Source: Talpa occidentalis
Lineage: Eukaryota > Chordata > Mammalia > Eulipotyphla > Talpidae
DNA: 64,000 nt
Reading direction: 5' to 3'
Assembly (NCBI RefSeq): GCF_014898055.3
Contig: NW_023602073.1
Coordinates: 18,461,784-18,525,783, forward strand
Below are positions 1 to 10,094 of the stretch, piece after piece. Made by a program: the position numbers and the translations under genes. The notes under the pieces were generated by a model, which did not search any database, was not told where the DNA came from, and worked only from the letters and a program-made list of their open reading frames with translations. Every line of letters begins with the position of its first letter. The first letter of the stretch is position 1.

Positions 1-560
1 GCGGGTGGGGGCGGGGCGGGCCTGTGCGCGCACGTGCTCGGGCGGGCCTGGGGGCGGGGCGGTGCGCATGTGCTGAGGGGGTTGGGGGGGGTGGGCCAGT
101 GGGCGGGCGGGGGAGGCGGGGCGGTGAGCACGTGCTAGGGGGTGGGGGCGGGGCGCGGGTGCTCGGGCGGGGCGTTTGGGCGGGAGGCAGGACGTAAAGG
201 GCGCCATCGCGAGTCGCCTCCGCGCGTGCGTCAGGGCGGCCGCTCCCTGTTATGGCCGCGCGCGTGACCGTGTGTGGGCGGAGAGAGCCCTTGTCCCGGG
301 GAAGGCGAAGCTTCCCGGTCGGACTCTTCCCAGACAAAGGCCGGCAGAGGCGGGCGTTTCAGCGTTTCCAGGCCCTCCTGCCGGCGGGTGTTGGCAGCAG
401 CCCCGAGGGGAGAGTGTGAAGATGACGTGGTTTCTTGAGATGCCAGAGCCCGAGAAGCCAGAGCCGAGGAGGAGAGTCCCGCGGTTGCTCAGGTGAGCAC
501 GTGGGCCCAGGGACGCGCCGTGGCTGCTTTCAGCCCTGAAATGGCGTGGCGCCCGCAGAC
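1..560 (+). promoter_or_regulatory. CpG island promoter and first exon of a KRAB zinc-finger-type gene (left copy)
   Basis: The segment is extremely GC- and CpG-rich. It opens with a G-rich minisatellite holding E-box-like CACGTGCT cores at 31-36 and 129-134 and a variant CATGTG at 67-72. A transcribed-looking first exon follows, ending at a good splice donor (CTCAG|GTGAGC, exon end 492). Almost the same sequence recurs at 63,010-63,621. Such GC-rich short first exons upstream of a KRAB-A exon are typical of KRAB zinc-finger genes, and a broken KRAB-A exon lies downstream at 4,377. An open frame spans 176-496, but I see no reason to call it coding, since the start codon of these genes usually lies in a later exon. 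The assignment to a zinc-finger gene is inference from context. Confidence 0.5.
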
Positions 561-1696
561 TTTACCTCGGTCCTGCTGAGGCCTGTTTTCAGCCCCCCCC
601 CGCCCCCCCTTCTCTTCAGATAGTCAGTGTCGGCTTTCTAGAATACGCTGCACCCCAGGCCCAGCTCCCGTCCTGGCCTGAAGTGTCCCCCCCGGCCTGT
701 GATGTAGCTTTGGAAAGGGCCCTTTCGCGACACAGCAGCAGGGCAGTGCTGACATGCTAGACAGCTACTGGGGTGGGGACATGCTCAGATATAAGATGGG
801 GACAGTGTAGTTTGAGGTTTCATGTGGATGCAACTTCAGCCCTGCCCTGCGGGCGGAATGCACTTAATCAGGGTGGCATTAATGGGCGAGAATAATGCAA
901 AGTTCTGGAAGAGAAAAGCGATTAGAAGACACCAGCTTCCTCTGTTGCTAAGGGAAGATTCTTTACTGCGCCATGTGGGTTAGCTCCCTGGTAGGGAGCG
1001 CACCTTTGCACCTCTGGCTTGCACCCCAAGCTCTTGTATGCATAAAATAAAATCTTTTAAACAGAAGTTTAAATTCACTACTGGAGACCTCAGTGCATGG
1101 GAGGAATAAACAGACTTGAATTTGCATTAAACTGATATTTCATGATTACCATTTCCCCCATCAGCTGCCTAGAGGAGCGTGCTCCGGGCACCTGGTTTCA
1201 ATCTGTCTTTTCACAGGTGAGAACTTTATTCACTTAGAAGGTTGCTCTTCCACCTTTTTCCGCTACCAAGCTAATCATTTTTGAGTTGTTTGTAAGGGGT
1301 TGGGAGGGCTTAAGTGCAGAGAGGCAGAAGTCATCACATTTAATCTTCTTAGTTTGTCATTGCTTGCATTTAGCATTGAAAGTTAAGGATCTGATCTTTG
1401 TTTATTGGAATTAGCAGCTTTTGCAAGTGGAGGGTTTAAGCAGTCCCAAGAGGTTATAATCAGTGAGTTTCTGTTATATTCCACGGTTAATATTCATTGT
1501 CGTCTTTTAATGTATGGTCAAGTGCCATAAATATATAGCATAAAACTCAGCATAAGTAATAAATATAAAATTTAAAACCTTTATCAAATGAAAGTTTCTC
1601 TATCACTTTTAATGTTTATAGTTGCCAGTTTTACTTCTCTGCAGGCATGTTAACATGATTTGATCCGTTGTAAGTTCTTACCTTCTTGTTCCCATT
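493..1696. other. Intron-like sequence, no gene recognised
   Basis: The sequence after the first-exon donor turns AT-rich. A worn SINE-like 5' piece (TTCTTTACTGCGCCATGTGG...) is visible near 955-1,060. I see no exon, RNA gene or long open frame with recognisable content. Confidence 0.5.
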
Positions 1697-1770
1697 CTTT
1701 TTTTTTTAAAGATTTATTTATATATACCAAACTGGGGTGTAAGCCAGAGGTGTGTGGGGGTGGTGAATCG
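1697..1770 (-). repeat. tRNA-derived SINE, 3' fragment
   Basis: Poly-T followed by TAAAGATTTATTTAT and the ACTGGGGTGTAAGCCAGAGGTG segment is the inverted tail end of the window's common SINE; the remainder is missing. Confidence 0.7.
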
Positions 1771-2248
1771 AAATGTATTATTGAGCAAATGAATATATTA
1801 AAGATTCCAGCAGAACTCCAGCCCAGGTGCAGTGAACACTTCAACGCAGGTATAATCCACAAGCTTGCTTACTTACAGCTCCTTCCCTTTCAAGATTCAT
1901 GGCCAGGGCCTCAGAACTCATATCTACAAGATAGGGCAGCTGGCCAAGCTGGTCTGTCTCTCCAAGGCCATCCCCGAATGCCTGCATCTTTTCCCCCCTT
2001 GCCTTGCCTCCCTTGTGTGGGGACTTTGCAGCAATGGTTGTGCCTGCTGAAAAATGATGCTATCAATGTAACAGACATGGTGACAGTTGTGTATAACAGG
2101 ATCCCTTGGTCTTTAAACAGATGCTCAGACCTTTCGGGGCTACCCAGGTCTGGGACCTCATGCATGAGTAATAAAGTTTTCCTGACCTCACCATTCCTGA
2201 AGTACCGCTAGTTCTTCCTCTGCCTGGGTAAAAAGTAGAATTTATTTC
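1771..2248. other. Unassigned sequence between two SINE pieces
   Basis: Open frames of up to 183 codons cross this stretch on both strands, but none shows a recognisable domain and they run into SINE sequence. I treat it as non-coding. Confidence 0.4.
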
Positions 2249-2450
2249 TACAGCAGTGGTGAGAGGATTCATCAGAGAGTGGGGAGCAGAACAGGCAGAC
2301 TGACTGAAATACACTGCTGAGGGAGGCAGGAGAGGTCTGCTGCGCCATGTGGGTTGCTCCCTGGCCAGGGACGGAACTCGAGCTGCTTGGCTGGCCTGGC
2401 GATGGCTTGATAGTGCTGTCTTTAACCCCTGTGTCACCAGGGAGTCCCCC
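2249..2450 (-). repeat. tRNA-derived SINE lacking its A-tail
   Basis: Contains the body (GAGAGGATTCATCAGAGAGTG, GAGGTCTGCTGCGCCATGTG) and the 5' head (CACCAGGGAG) of the SINE in reverse orientation. The A-tail part is absent. Confidence 0.75.
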
Positions 2451-2745
2451 CCCCACCCATTCTTCTTAATAGTAAAACCTGCTATGGACATTCTTTTCAG
2501 GTTGTCTCTGTATATTGGCCTGTGTGTTCCTTTTACATAAATTCTACTTCAGATGTGCAGGGACAATTGCAGGAGCCTCTATATGCTGGATATTTGACAA
2601 AGTATCTTGTAATAGAATATTGCTCTTAGAGACTAATTATGACTTTCAGGCATTAATACGTTAAAACACTTCTTAGCACATAAGAAGTATAAAAAATATA
2701 TTTTGTTATGCTTACTGTCCTGTTAAAACTTAATTTCCATGAACA

Positions 2746-2903
2746 CAGCAGACCTCTCCTGTCTCGCCCACTGCTCCCCTCAGCAGTGTATTTCAGTAAA
2801 TCTGCCTGTTCTGCTCCCTGCTCTGTCTCTGGTGAATCTTCCCTGGCATCTCTGGCCTACACCGCAGCTCTTGTGCATAAACTAAATCTTTAAAAAAAAA
2901 TTC
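2746..2903 (+). repeat. tRNA-derived SINE, 5'-truncated
   Basis: Runs from AGCAGACCTCTCCTGTCTCG through CTGTCTCTGGTGAATCTTCC to an AAATCTTTAAAAAAAAA tail. It is one of the few plus-oriented copies and lacks the tRNA-like head. Confidence 0.8.
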
Positions 2904-3226
2904 CATGAAGTCTTTCAGTCCAAAATCAACCTGAGTTCTTCCCTTGTAGCTCTGCCTCTCTGCTATACAAATGTGTGGTCCTTGGGTCAGAGGCAGCAGC
3001 ACCCGATGTAAAACACGAGCTTTGTAAACACAGAAATACACCCCACCCAGAACTCCTGTGTCAGAATCTGCATTTTATAACAGCCCATGACAATGTTGTC
3101 CTTGCTAAATTTGAGAATGCTTCTAAGTCACCCTGACTTTCCCAACTGAAATAGACACAGCCTTTCTGTGTTACATGGACACAATAATCAAAAATGAATG
3201 TGTTTCAAGCCTTCATGTTATCCAGA

Positions 3227-3456
3227 GATGTGGGGGGCCAGAGATGTGGGGGTTAAGAGGATTCATCAGAGACAGAATGGGGAAAAGAACAGGTAGACTA
3301 ACTGAAACACACTGCTGAGGGGAGCAGCAGGCGAGTCACAAGAGGCCTGCTGAGCCATGTGGGCAGCTCCTGGCCAGGAATCGAACTAGTGCTGCAGTGG
3401 CTGTGGCTAGCTTCATAGGTTGCGTCCTAACCCCTTGTGCCACCGGGTGGCCCTGC
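3227..3456 (-). repeat. tRNA-derived SINE
   Basis: Reverse-oriented body and tRNA-like head, ending GTGCCACCGGGTGGCCC; the A-tail is degraded. Confidence 0.75.
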
Positions 3457-3533
3457 TTTCTCAGTTTTTTTATATTAAATTTATCTTCTTATATTGTTAA
3501 TGTTATCCTTTGTCTTCTAGAAAATAGTGTGTA

Positions 3534-4174
3534 TGTTAGGAGTTGGCGCCTCAACTCCATCCAGGGTTTCCAAAGACTACACAGAGCCAGAGATGCAAAA
3601 GCAAAAAGGCTTTGTTGCTAGCTTAATTAGGGCCCAACTCTGCCTGGAGTACTGACACAGCAGTCTCATTAGGTTAAGAGAGGGACCCCTTCCCAGAGCA
3701 ACCAGCTGTTTTTGTACTTTGTTGACAGGATGCGGGGACTTTTCACACCTGTGGCAGGGTCCACCTCGTGTAGTAATTGGGAATCCCAGACGAGCCCCCA
3801 AAATGTTAGGAGTTGGCGCCTCAACTCCATCCAGGGTTCCCAGAGTCTACACGGAGCCAGAGATGCAAAAGCAAAAAGGCTTTGTTGCTAGCTTAAGCTA
3901 GGGCCCAACTCTGCCTGGAGTACTGACACAGCAGTCTCATCAGGTTAAGAGAGGGACCCCCTCCCAGAGCAACCAGCTGTTTTTGTACTTTGTTGACAGG
4001 ATGCGGGGACTTTTCACACCTGGGGCAGGGTCCACCCTGATTGGATAGTTCTCATGGTGCCAGCTAGGTTTCTTTTACCCTTGGCTTGTGGTTTTTGCCC
4101 CGAAACGAAACTAGCTGTGCCCTTTTGAGATGACAGTTATTTCTCAAAATGGCTGCAGTCTTGCTCATCTTACA
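3534..4174 (-). mobile_element. Rearranged endogenous retrovirus remnant: LTR, primer-binding site, truncated second LTR
   Basis: Two direct repeats beginning TGTTAGGAGTTGGCGCCTCA occur at 3,534-3,764 and 3,804 onward. Read on the minus strand, 4,174-3,804 is a complete LTR of about 371 bases with TG...CA ends. Three bases later, at 3,800-3,783, lies an 18-base site differing at one position from the classic proline-tRNA primer-binding site of gammaretroviruses. A short leader follows, then a 3' LTR missing its 5' part. The four bases TGTA flank both ends (3,530-3,533 and 4,175-4,178), as expected for a gammaretroviral target duplication. No coding region remains between the LTRs. Confidence 0.75.
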
Positions 4175-4376
4175 TGTAGTGTTGTTGTGGACCCCTCTTT
4201 CCTAAGAGTTAATGATTACATTATAGTATGTCACTATGTTTAAAAAAAAAATCTTGTTGGATAAACAGTTGTTTAGAACCATTTTTTTTTTAACTTTTTT
4301 TTTTCTTTTTTAAACCTTTGGTCAGGTTATGCACTTTGCCCATGAGCACTGGGTAAAGGTGTTATTTGTATTTCAG

Positions 4377-4499
4377 GAATGATTGCCACTTGGAGATGTG
4401 GCCACAGTGTTCGCCCAGGAGGAGTGCAGGTCCAGCATTAGGTCCAGCTGGAATCGTTCAGGGATATGATGCCTGAAAACTGCAGACACTGGTCCCCTG
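4377..4499 (+). pseudogene. KRAB-A box exon, frameshifted
   Basis: After a good acceptor (TTTGTATTTCAG, ending 4,376) the sequence reads DVATVFAQEE in one frame. Further on it reads FRDMMPENCRHWSP in another, ending at a donor (CCTG|GTGAGG). These are the two conserved ends of a KRAB-A box (DVA.EF..EEW ... YRDVMLENYRNLVS). The exon is 123 bases, while KRAB-A exons are usually about 127, which fits a small net deletion causing the frameshift. The tryptophan of EEW is also changed to cysteine. KRAB-A recruits TRIM28 for transcriptional repression in intact family members. This copy cannot encode a continuous box. It shares orientation with the first exon at 1-492 and may be its next coding exon. 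Confidence 0.7.
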
Positions 4500-4839
4500 G
4501 TGAGGACGCCTTCCCTCCAGATTTCCTAATCCACCCTTATGTTTTCTTTCCTTGCTGTGTAGAGGTCTCAGACCCCTACTTAAATTGAACAAGTGAGGGT
4601 TAGTTGTTGAAGAAAAACAAGTCTTCATGGTGATTCATCCTGAACTTAACCTCCTTCTTTCTCCAGGTGATCTGCATCCTTCACTCTGCATTACTGGTAA
4701 TTTCTAGAAATTCAGTGGGGGAAAAAGCTTTGTTTTGCACAATTTAAAATCCAGTTTTGACCCCATTCTTAATCCTCAGAGTGACTTGGAAGTGGTATCT
4801 GATAAGCTAATTTGGTTGCATGGTCTGAAAGTTTAATTT

Positions 4840-5450
4840 TGTTTTATTTAGTTTGTTTCGCTTCTCAGTGTACCTACCACATGTAAGTGAAATCATGCAT
4901 TTGTTTTTCTCTGTCTGAATTATTTCATTAAGCGTAATGCCCTGTAGATCCATCTAGCTATTACAGATTGTAGGATTTTGTCTTGGTAATAGTTGAATGG
5001 TAGTATGCTGGATACATGTACTTTTTTAAAAAAAAGATTTATGTATTTATGTATACAAGAGATGGGGTACAGGCCAGAGATGTGGGGGGCTTGAGAGGAT
5101 CCACTAGAGACAAAGTGGGGGACAGAACAGGCAGAGTGACTGAAACACAGTGCCGACGGGAGCAGCGGGCGAGAAAGGAAATGTCTGCTTCACCATATGA
5201 TTTCTCCCAGCTGGCCGGGGATCGAACTCCTGCTGCAGAGGCTGTGGATTGCTTCATATGTGGTGCCCAACCCCTGGCGCCACCAGGGAGGCCTGGGTAC
5301 ATGTACTTTTTACACAATAATTGCTCAGTAACAGCTAGGTTGTTTCCAGCTCTTGGCTGTTGTAAATATGGGGTTGCACATGTCTCTTTGAATTTGTATT
5401 AATGTGTTCATTGGGTAAATATCCAAAACTGGAATAGCTGAATTATATGG
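4840..5450 (-). mobile_element. Old LINE-1 3' fragment split by a SINE
   Basis: Sequence resembling the inverted end of L1 ORF2 (GAATTATTTCATTAAGCGTAATG, then GTTTCCAGCTCTTGGCTGTTG) is interrupted by the SINE at 5,027-5,294. It is strongly diverged. Confidence 0.65.
5027..5294 (-). repeat. tRNA-derived SINE inserted in an old L1
   Basis: Full-length reverse copy from the T-rich tail (TTTTTTAAAAAAAAGATTTATG) to the head GCGCCACCAGGGAGGCC. Confidence 0.85.
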
Positions 5451-5816
5451 AATTGTTTTAATTTTTTCAATTTAATGTATTTTTATCGAATTACCATTAT
5501 TTTGCATTTGTAATCTTTTTTTCCCCACAATACACGATTTCTCCCCTCAGGTGTGGTCACCATAACTGTCCCACCACCAGATTACCCCTGATCCTCTACT
5601 GCTGTGCTCTCCCCTTTTCCCCTCCCCTACTGGATGCTTCAGATCTGTGGTCAGCTTTTAAGGGTTGGTTTTGAAGTTTGTCTGATCCTTGGGTTTCTAT
5701 ATATTCCACATATAAGGGAAACCATCTGGTATTTGTTTCTCCTCCTGGCTTATTTCACTGAGCATAATCCCTTCCAGTTCCATCCATGTTGCTGAAAATG
5801 GCATGAGTTTATCTTT

Positions 5817-6083
5817 TCTTTTTTTAAAGATTTATTTATGCATACAAGAACTGGATGTAACCTAGGTGTGGGGTGGTGGTGAGAGGATTCACCAGAGACA
5901 GAGTGGGGAGCAGAACAGGCAGATGTACTGAAATACTCTCCCGAGGGGAGCAGCAGGCAAGTCAGGAGAGGTCTGCTGCGCCATGTGGGTTGCTCCCTGG
6001 CCAGCCGGGAATCAAACTCGTGCTGTAGTGGCTGTGGCTAGCTTGATAGTGCTGTGTTTAACCCCTGCACCACCAGGGAGGCC
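5817..6083 (-). repeat. tRNA-derived SINE with target-site duplication
   Basis: Full-length reverse copy. GAGTTTATCTTTT occurs on both sides (about 5,806 and 6,083), a target duplication within the L1. Confidence 0.85.
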
Positions 6084-6418
6084 TGAGTTTATCTTTTTGA
6101 TCACTGAGTAGTAGTCCACTGTGTATGTATACCACATCTTCTTGACCCACTCATCTGTTCTGGGGCATTCAGGTGGTTTCCACATCTTGGCCATAATAAT
6201 TAGTGCTACAGTAAACATAGGTGTGCATATTTCCTTTCAAAATACTGTTTTTATGTTTCCTGTGTAGATATCAGTGGGGTAGCTGTGTCATATGGCAGAA
6301 GCATTTCTAGTTGTGAAGCACCTCTGCACTGCTTTCCATAGGGGATGCGCCAGTCTTATTCCCACCATAGTGTCAGAGGGTTCCTTGTTCTCCACACCTC
6401 ACCAGCACTTGTTGTTTC

Positions 6419-6688
6419 TATTTTTTTTAAAGATCTTATTTATTTATAGAAGAACTGGGGTACATGTCAGAGGCGTGGGAGCGTGAGAGGATTCACCAGA
6501 GACAGAGTGGAGAACAGAACAGGCAGACGACTGAAATACACCGCTGAGGGGAGCAGTGGGTGTGACAGGAGAGGTCTGCCACACCATGTGGGTTTCTCCC
6601 TAGCTGGCCAGGAATCGAACCTGTGCTGTAGAGCGTGTGGACAGTTTCACAGCGTGGTGCTCAACCCACTGTGCCACTGGGGAGGCCC
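6419..6688 (-). repeat. tRNA-derived SINE
   Basis: Full-length reverse copy from TTTTTTTTAAAGATCTTATT to GCCACTGGGGAGGCCC, with TCTATTTTTTTT repeated on both sides. Confidence 0.85.
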
Positions 6689-8509
6689 TCTATTTTTTTT
6701 GTTGTTGTTATGGGCCATTCTTCCAGGTATGAGGTGGTATCTCACTGTGGTTTTGATTTGAATTTTCCTGATCAGTGATGATGAACATTGTTTCATGTGC
6801 CTGTTGGCCATCCTCATGTCATCTTTGGAGAAGTGCCTATTTAGCTCTTCCCCTTCCACCCTCCCATTTTGTAGAATTGTCTGAGCTCTCTGTTGATCAG
6901 TCCATCATCAGATGTATGCTGTGTAAATATTTTCTCCTATTAGAGTGTCCCTTTGTTTTGGTTACTGTTTATTTTGCTGTACAGAATCTTTTTAGTTTGA
7001 TATAGTCCCAGTTGTTTATTTTTTACTTTGATTCTTTGCTGCTGGGGATGAATCTGCAAAGATGTTTCTGAAGTTTATGTCACGCATGTTTTACTTATGG
7101 TGTTTTCTGTGTACTTTATGGTTTCAGGTCTTTAACACCCAATCTTTTATCCATTTTGAGTTGATTTTCATGTATGGTGTGAGAGAGTGATCTAATTTCA
7201 TTCTTTTGCATGTTGCTGTCCAGTTTTCCCAACATCATTTATCGAAGAGTCTTTCCTTGCTCCAGTGTATATGCTTCATTCCTTTGTCATAGATTAATTG
7301 TCCATATAAGTATAGGCTTATTTCTGGGCTTTCAATTCTATTCCATTGGTCTATGCATCTTTGTTCTAGTACCATGTTTTAATTTTTATGGCTGTATAGT
7401 ATAGTATGGAGCCTGGAATTGGGATGCCACTATTTTTTCCCTTTTTAGTCAGTACAGCTTTGGTTTAGGGTTTTTGTAGCTTCATATAAATTACACAAAT
7501 GTTTGTTCTATTTCTTTGAAGACTGCCATTGGGATTACTTGAATCTGTAAATTGTCTTGGGTCAGGTGGCCATATTGAAATTGTTGATTCTTAACATGGT
7601 GGCGAGGAAACACTGTGAGTAAGATCTCCCATTTAAAAAAAGTTAATAGGGAGGAAAAGCGGCAGGTCCCAGTGAGAACTGGGACACGGAAGATAAACAG
7701 ACGACTCCAGCAAACTACACAAAGAAGAAAGTTGCCATGAAAGAGGACTAGAAGGGAGGAAAGCTCAGAAACCTGCTGCCCTCCCCCATCCACAAAGTTG
7801 GTACTATCCGACCAACAGAAAGGAGGAAAAAACAAACAAACAAACAAACAAAAAAACAACCAACAAGAACAAACTACGCATCAAGCGGGACTGTGAGTGG
7901 AAAGTAACTATTTCAGCCACCACACACCGTGAACTGGAGCTGTGGAGAACCCTGCAGGATTCATGCGCGGAGGTGAGCGAACGGCTCCAGGCACCATTAG
8001 AGAAAAACAAAGACCCCCGGAGACCTACACACAGCCAGCCCCAGGCCAGCTCGTAAGCTTGTGCGGAAAAGCAGTGTGCTTGAAAAGCAAACGCGGATTG
8101 CGGCTGCCCAGGTCCCCACGCCTGCGACCTAGGCTTGCAGGGAGATGCGCAGGGGCCCTCACTGAGGTGAAAGTCCCTCACTGAGTAATCAGAAAACAGG
8201 TGCCCAGACACGGACACGGGAGCGGGGTGCAAAAGGCGCCATTTCTGCAGACACTGAACTGGGCTACAGCCCATGTCCTGGACCTGAGGGCTTTGAACTG
8301 AGACCCGGGGCACGAAATTTGGGGCGTGGGTTCCCCACGATGGTGGGGCATAAGGCAGACACAGCACCCCAAAGCCATTGAGGTTTTCCCCACCATTCCC
8401 ACTCTGTTCCCTGTCCCACAGGGTGAAAAAAACAGCTCCCCAAGGACACTAGGAGAGATCTCTGGCGCCACCTAGCAACCAGAAAAAAAATCACCAGCAC
8501 CCCATAGAA

Positions 8510-8985
8510 CAGGAACCTTTCTTCAGTAAAGAATGCTTGAAACCAGCAGAAGGCTCCTGGAGGAGCCAGTGGTGAGCTGGGAAGTTAGCCCATGCCAGGC
8601 CCCTTCCGACCAGCAGTCTGAGCCCAGAGGGGGAGTGGGCACCCACGGCCGGGGCAGACCAGGCGCACAGAAGAGTGTGCCTCAGACTGGACTCGCAGGG
8701 AGTGCGTCCCACATCGCCATTTTAGAACAGGGACATTCCTTCAGTAAAGACTGCCTGAAACCAGCAGAAGGCTCCCGGAGGAGCCAGAGGTGATCTGGGA
8801 AGTTTGCCCATGCCAGGCCCCTTCTGACCTGAAGTCCAAGCCCAGAGGGGGAGCGGGAACCCACCGCCGGGGCAGACCAGGCATGCAGGGGAGTGTGTCC
8901 ACGCATTGGCATTTTAGAACAGGGACCTTTCTTCAGTAAAGAGGGCTTGAAACCAACAGATGGCTCCCGGAGGAACAAGAGGGGT
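8510..8985 (+). repeat. Tandem monomers in the L1 5' UTR
   Basis: A block reading TTCAGTAAAGA...GCTTGAAACCAGCAGAAGGCTCC recurs at about 8,523, 8,738 and 8,934, spaced roughly 200 bases apart, with the intervening GTGGGCAC/GGGAACCCAC and GGGGCAGACCAGGC segments also repeated. Tandem 5' promoter monomers are known in some L1 families (for example mouse); here there are about two and a half. Confidence 0.75.
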
Positions 8986-9004
8986 GCAGAGAAGTTCACC
9001 GAAG

Positions 9005-10024
9005 ATGCCGGCCAGTCCTAGCAACACAGTGTCCCAATGCATACGGCAAATTAGAAAACAGACAGTAGGGAGTAGAAGGACCACACACAACCTAGCAACT
9101 CCTCAGGAAAAAAGCACACCACAAAAAGAAAACCACACCCCAGATTGCAACGACAGTAACTTGGAAGAACTTCTGAGCCTTCCAGAAAGAAAATTTAAAA
9201 TTGGCATGATTAAAAAAGTGACAGAACTCATAAAGGAAAACAATGATAAGGGAAAAATAATCAATGATCAGAAGAATTAAATTGAGTCCCTAAAGGGAAG
9301 TAAAAGAAATGCAGGAGATCAAAGAATTAATGGAGGCACTAAAGAACTCTGGGAAAAGCAATGAAAGCAGAATAGATGAAATGGAAGAACGAGTAAGTAC
9401 TCTTGAAGACACAGAAATAAAAAGAACCAAAATAGAAAAAGAGAAGTATGAAGGAAAAAGACCGAAGAAAGACTTCGGGAACTATCTGACTCCATGAGGA
9501 ATGGAAATATAAGAGTTATAGGAATTCCAGAAGGAGAGGAGAGAGATGTAGGAACAGAGAAAATATTCCAGGAGATAATTGAAGAGAACTTCCCAAATGT
9601 GAAGAAGGAGCTGAAAATTGATATACAAGAAGCAAGAAGAACACCAAACTTCCACGACGAAAGGAAAAATACAGCAAGACACATAATAGTAAAGCTCCCA
9701 AGAATCCAGGACAAGGAAAAAATAATGAAGCTGACAAGAGAGAAGAAACAGATAACATTCAAAGGAAAACCAATCAGGCTGACATCAGACTTCTACGAAG
9801 AAACACTATGGGCAAGGAGAGAGTTGAGGGACATAGTCAACAGACTCCAAGAAAACAGATGCCAACAAGGAATACTCTATCCTGCAAAGCTCTCCTTCCT
9901 CTATGAAGAAAGAATAAGGACCTTCCCAGACAAACAGAAACTCTGGAATTTCATTACGAATAAAGCCCCACTCCAAAAAATACTACAGGGAATCCTAAAG
10001 CCAGAACCTCAGAGAGACAAATAA
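9005..10024 (+). pseudogene. LINE-1 ORF1 (RNA-binding chaperone), frame-broken
   Basis: ORF1p of L1 is a trimeric RNA-binding protein that packages L1 RNA. The probable start is the ATG at 9,005 (MPASPSNTVS...). The frame then breaks at about 9,280 and again near 9,497. The coiled-coil part (ELMEALKNSGKSNESRIDEMEERVSTLED in a second frame) and the RRM/C-terminal domain are both recognisable. The latter includes VIGIPEGEERD and ends PLQKILQGILKPEPQRDK in a third frame. Total length is close to that of other mammalian ORF1s (about 340 residues), so only frameshifts, not large deletions, disable it. Confidence 0.85.
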
Positions 10025-10094
10025 CAAAGAAAGAAGGCCAAAAAAAAAGTTATTAAAAGAATAAATAAATAAAATCAAAGGAAAGACAAACACA

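Larger units (their letters stand above)
5460..7591 (-). mobile_element. LINE-1 3' part (3' UTR and end of ORF2), interrupted by two SINEs
   Basis: Begins with an L1 3'UTR-like segment (about 5,510-5,640) and continues with inverted ORF2 sequence such as the GGTATGAGGTGGTATCTCACTG and CAGTTTTCCCAACATCATTTATCG regions, up to ATTGAAATTGTTGATTCTT. SINEs sit at 5,817-6,083 and 6,419-6,688. At 7,591 it is cut by the start of the younger plus-strand L1. Frames are broken throughout. Confidence 0.8.

Noticed and set aside
176..496. 106-codon open frame in the left first exon
   Set aside because: The right copy of the exon differs by several indels that change the frame, so the reading frame is not conserved. 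First exons of this gene type are usually non-coding.
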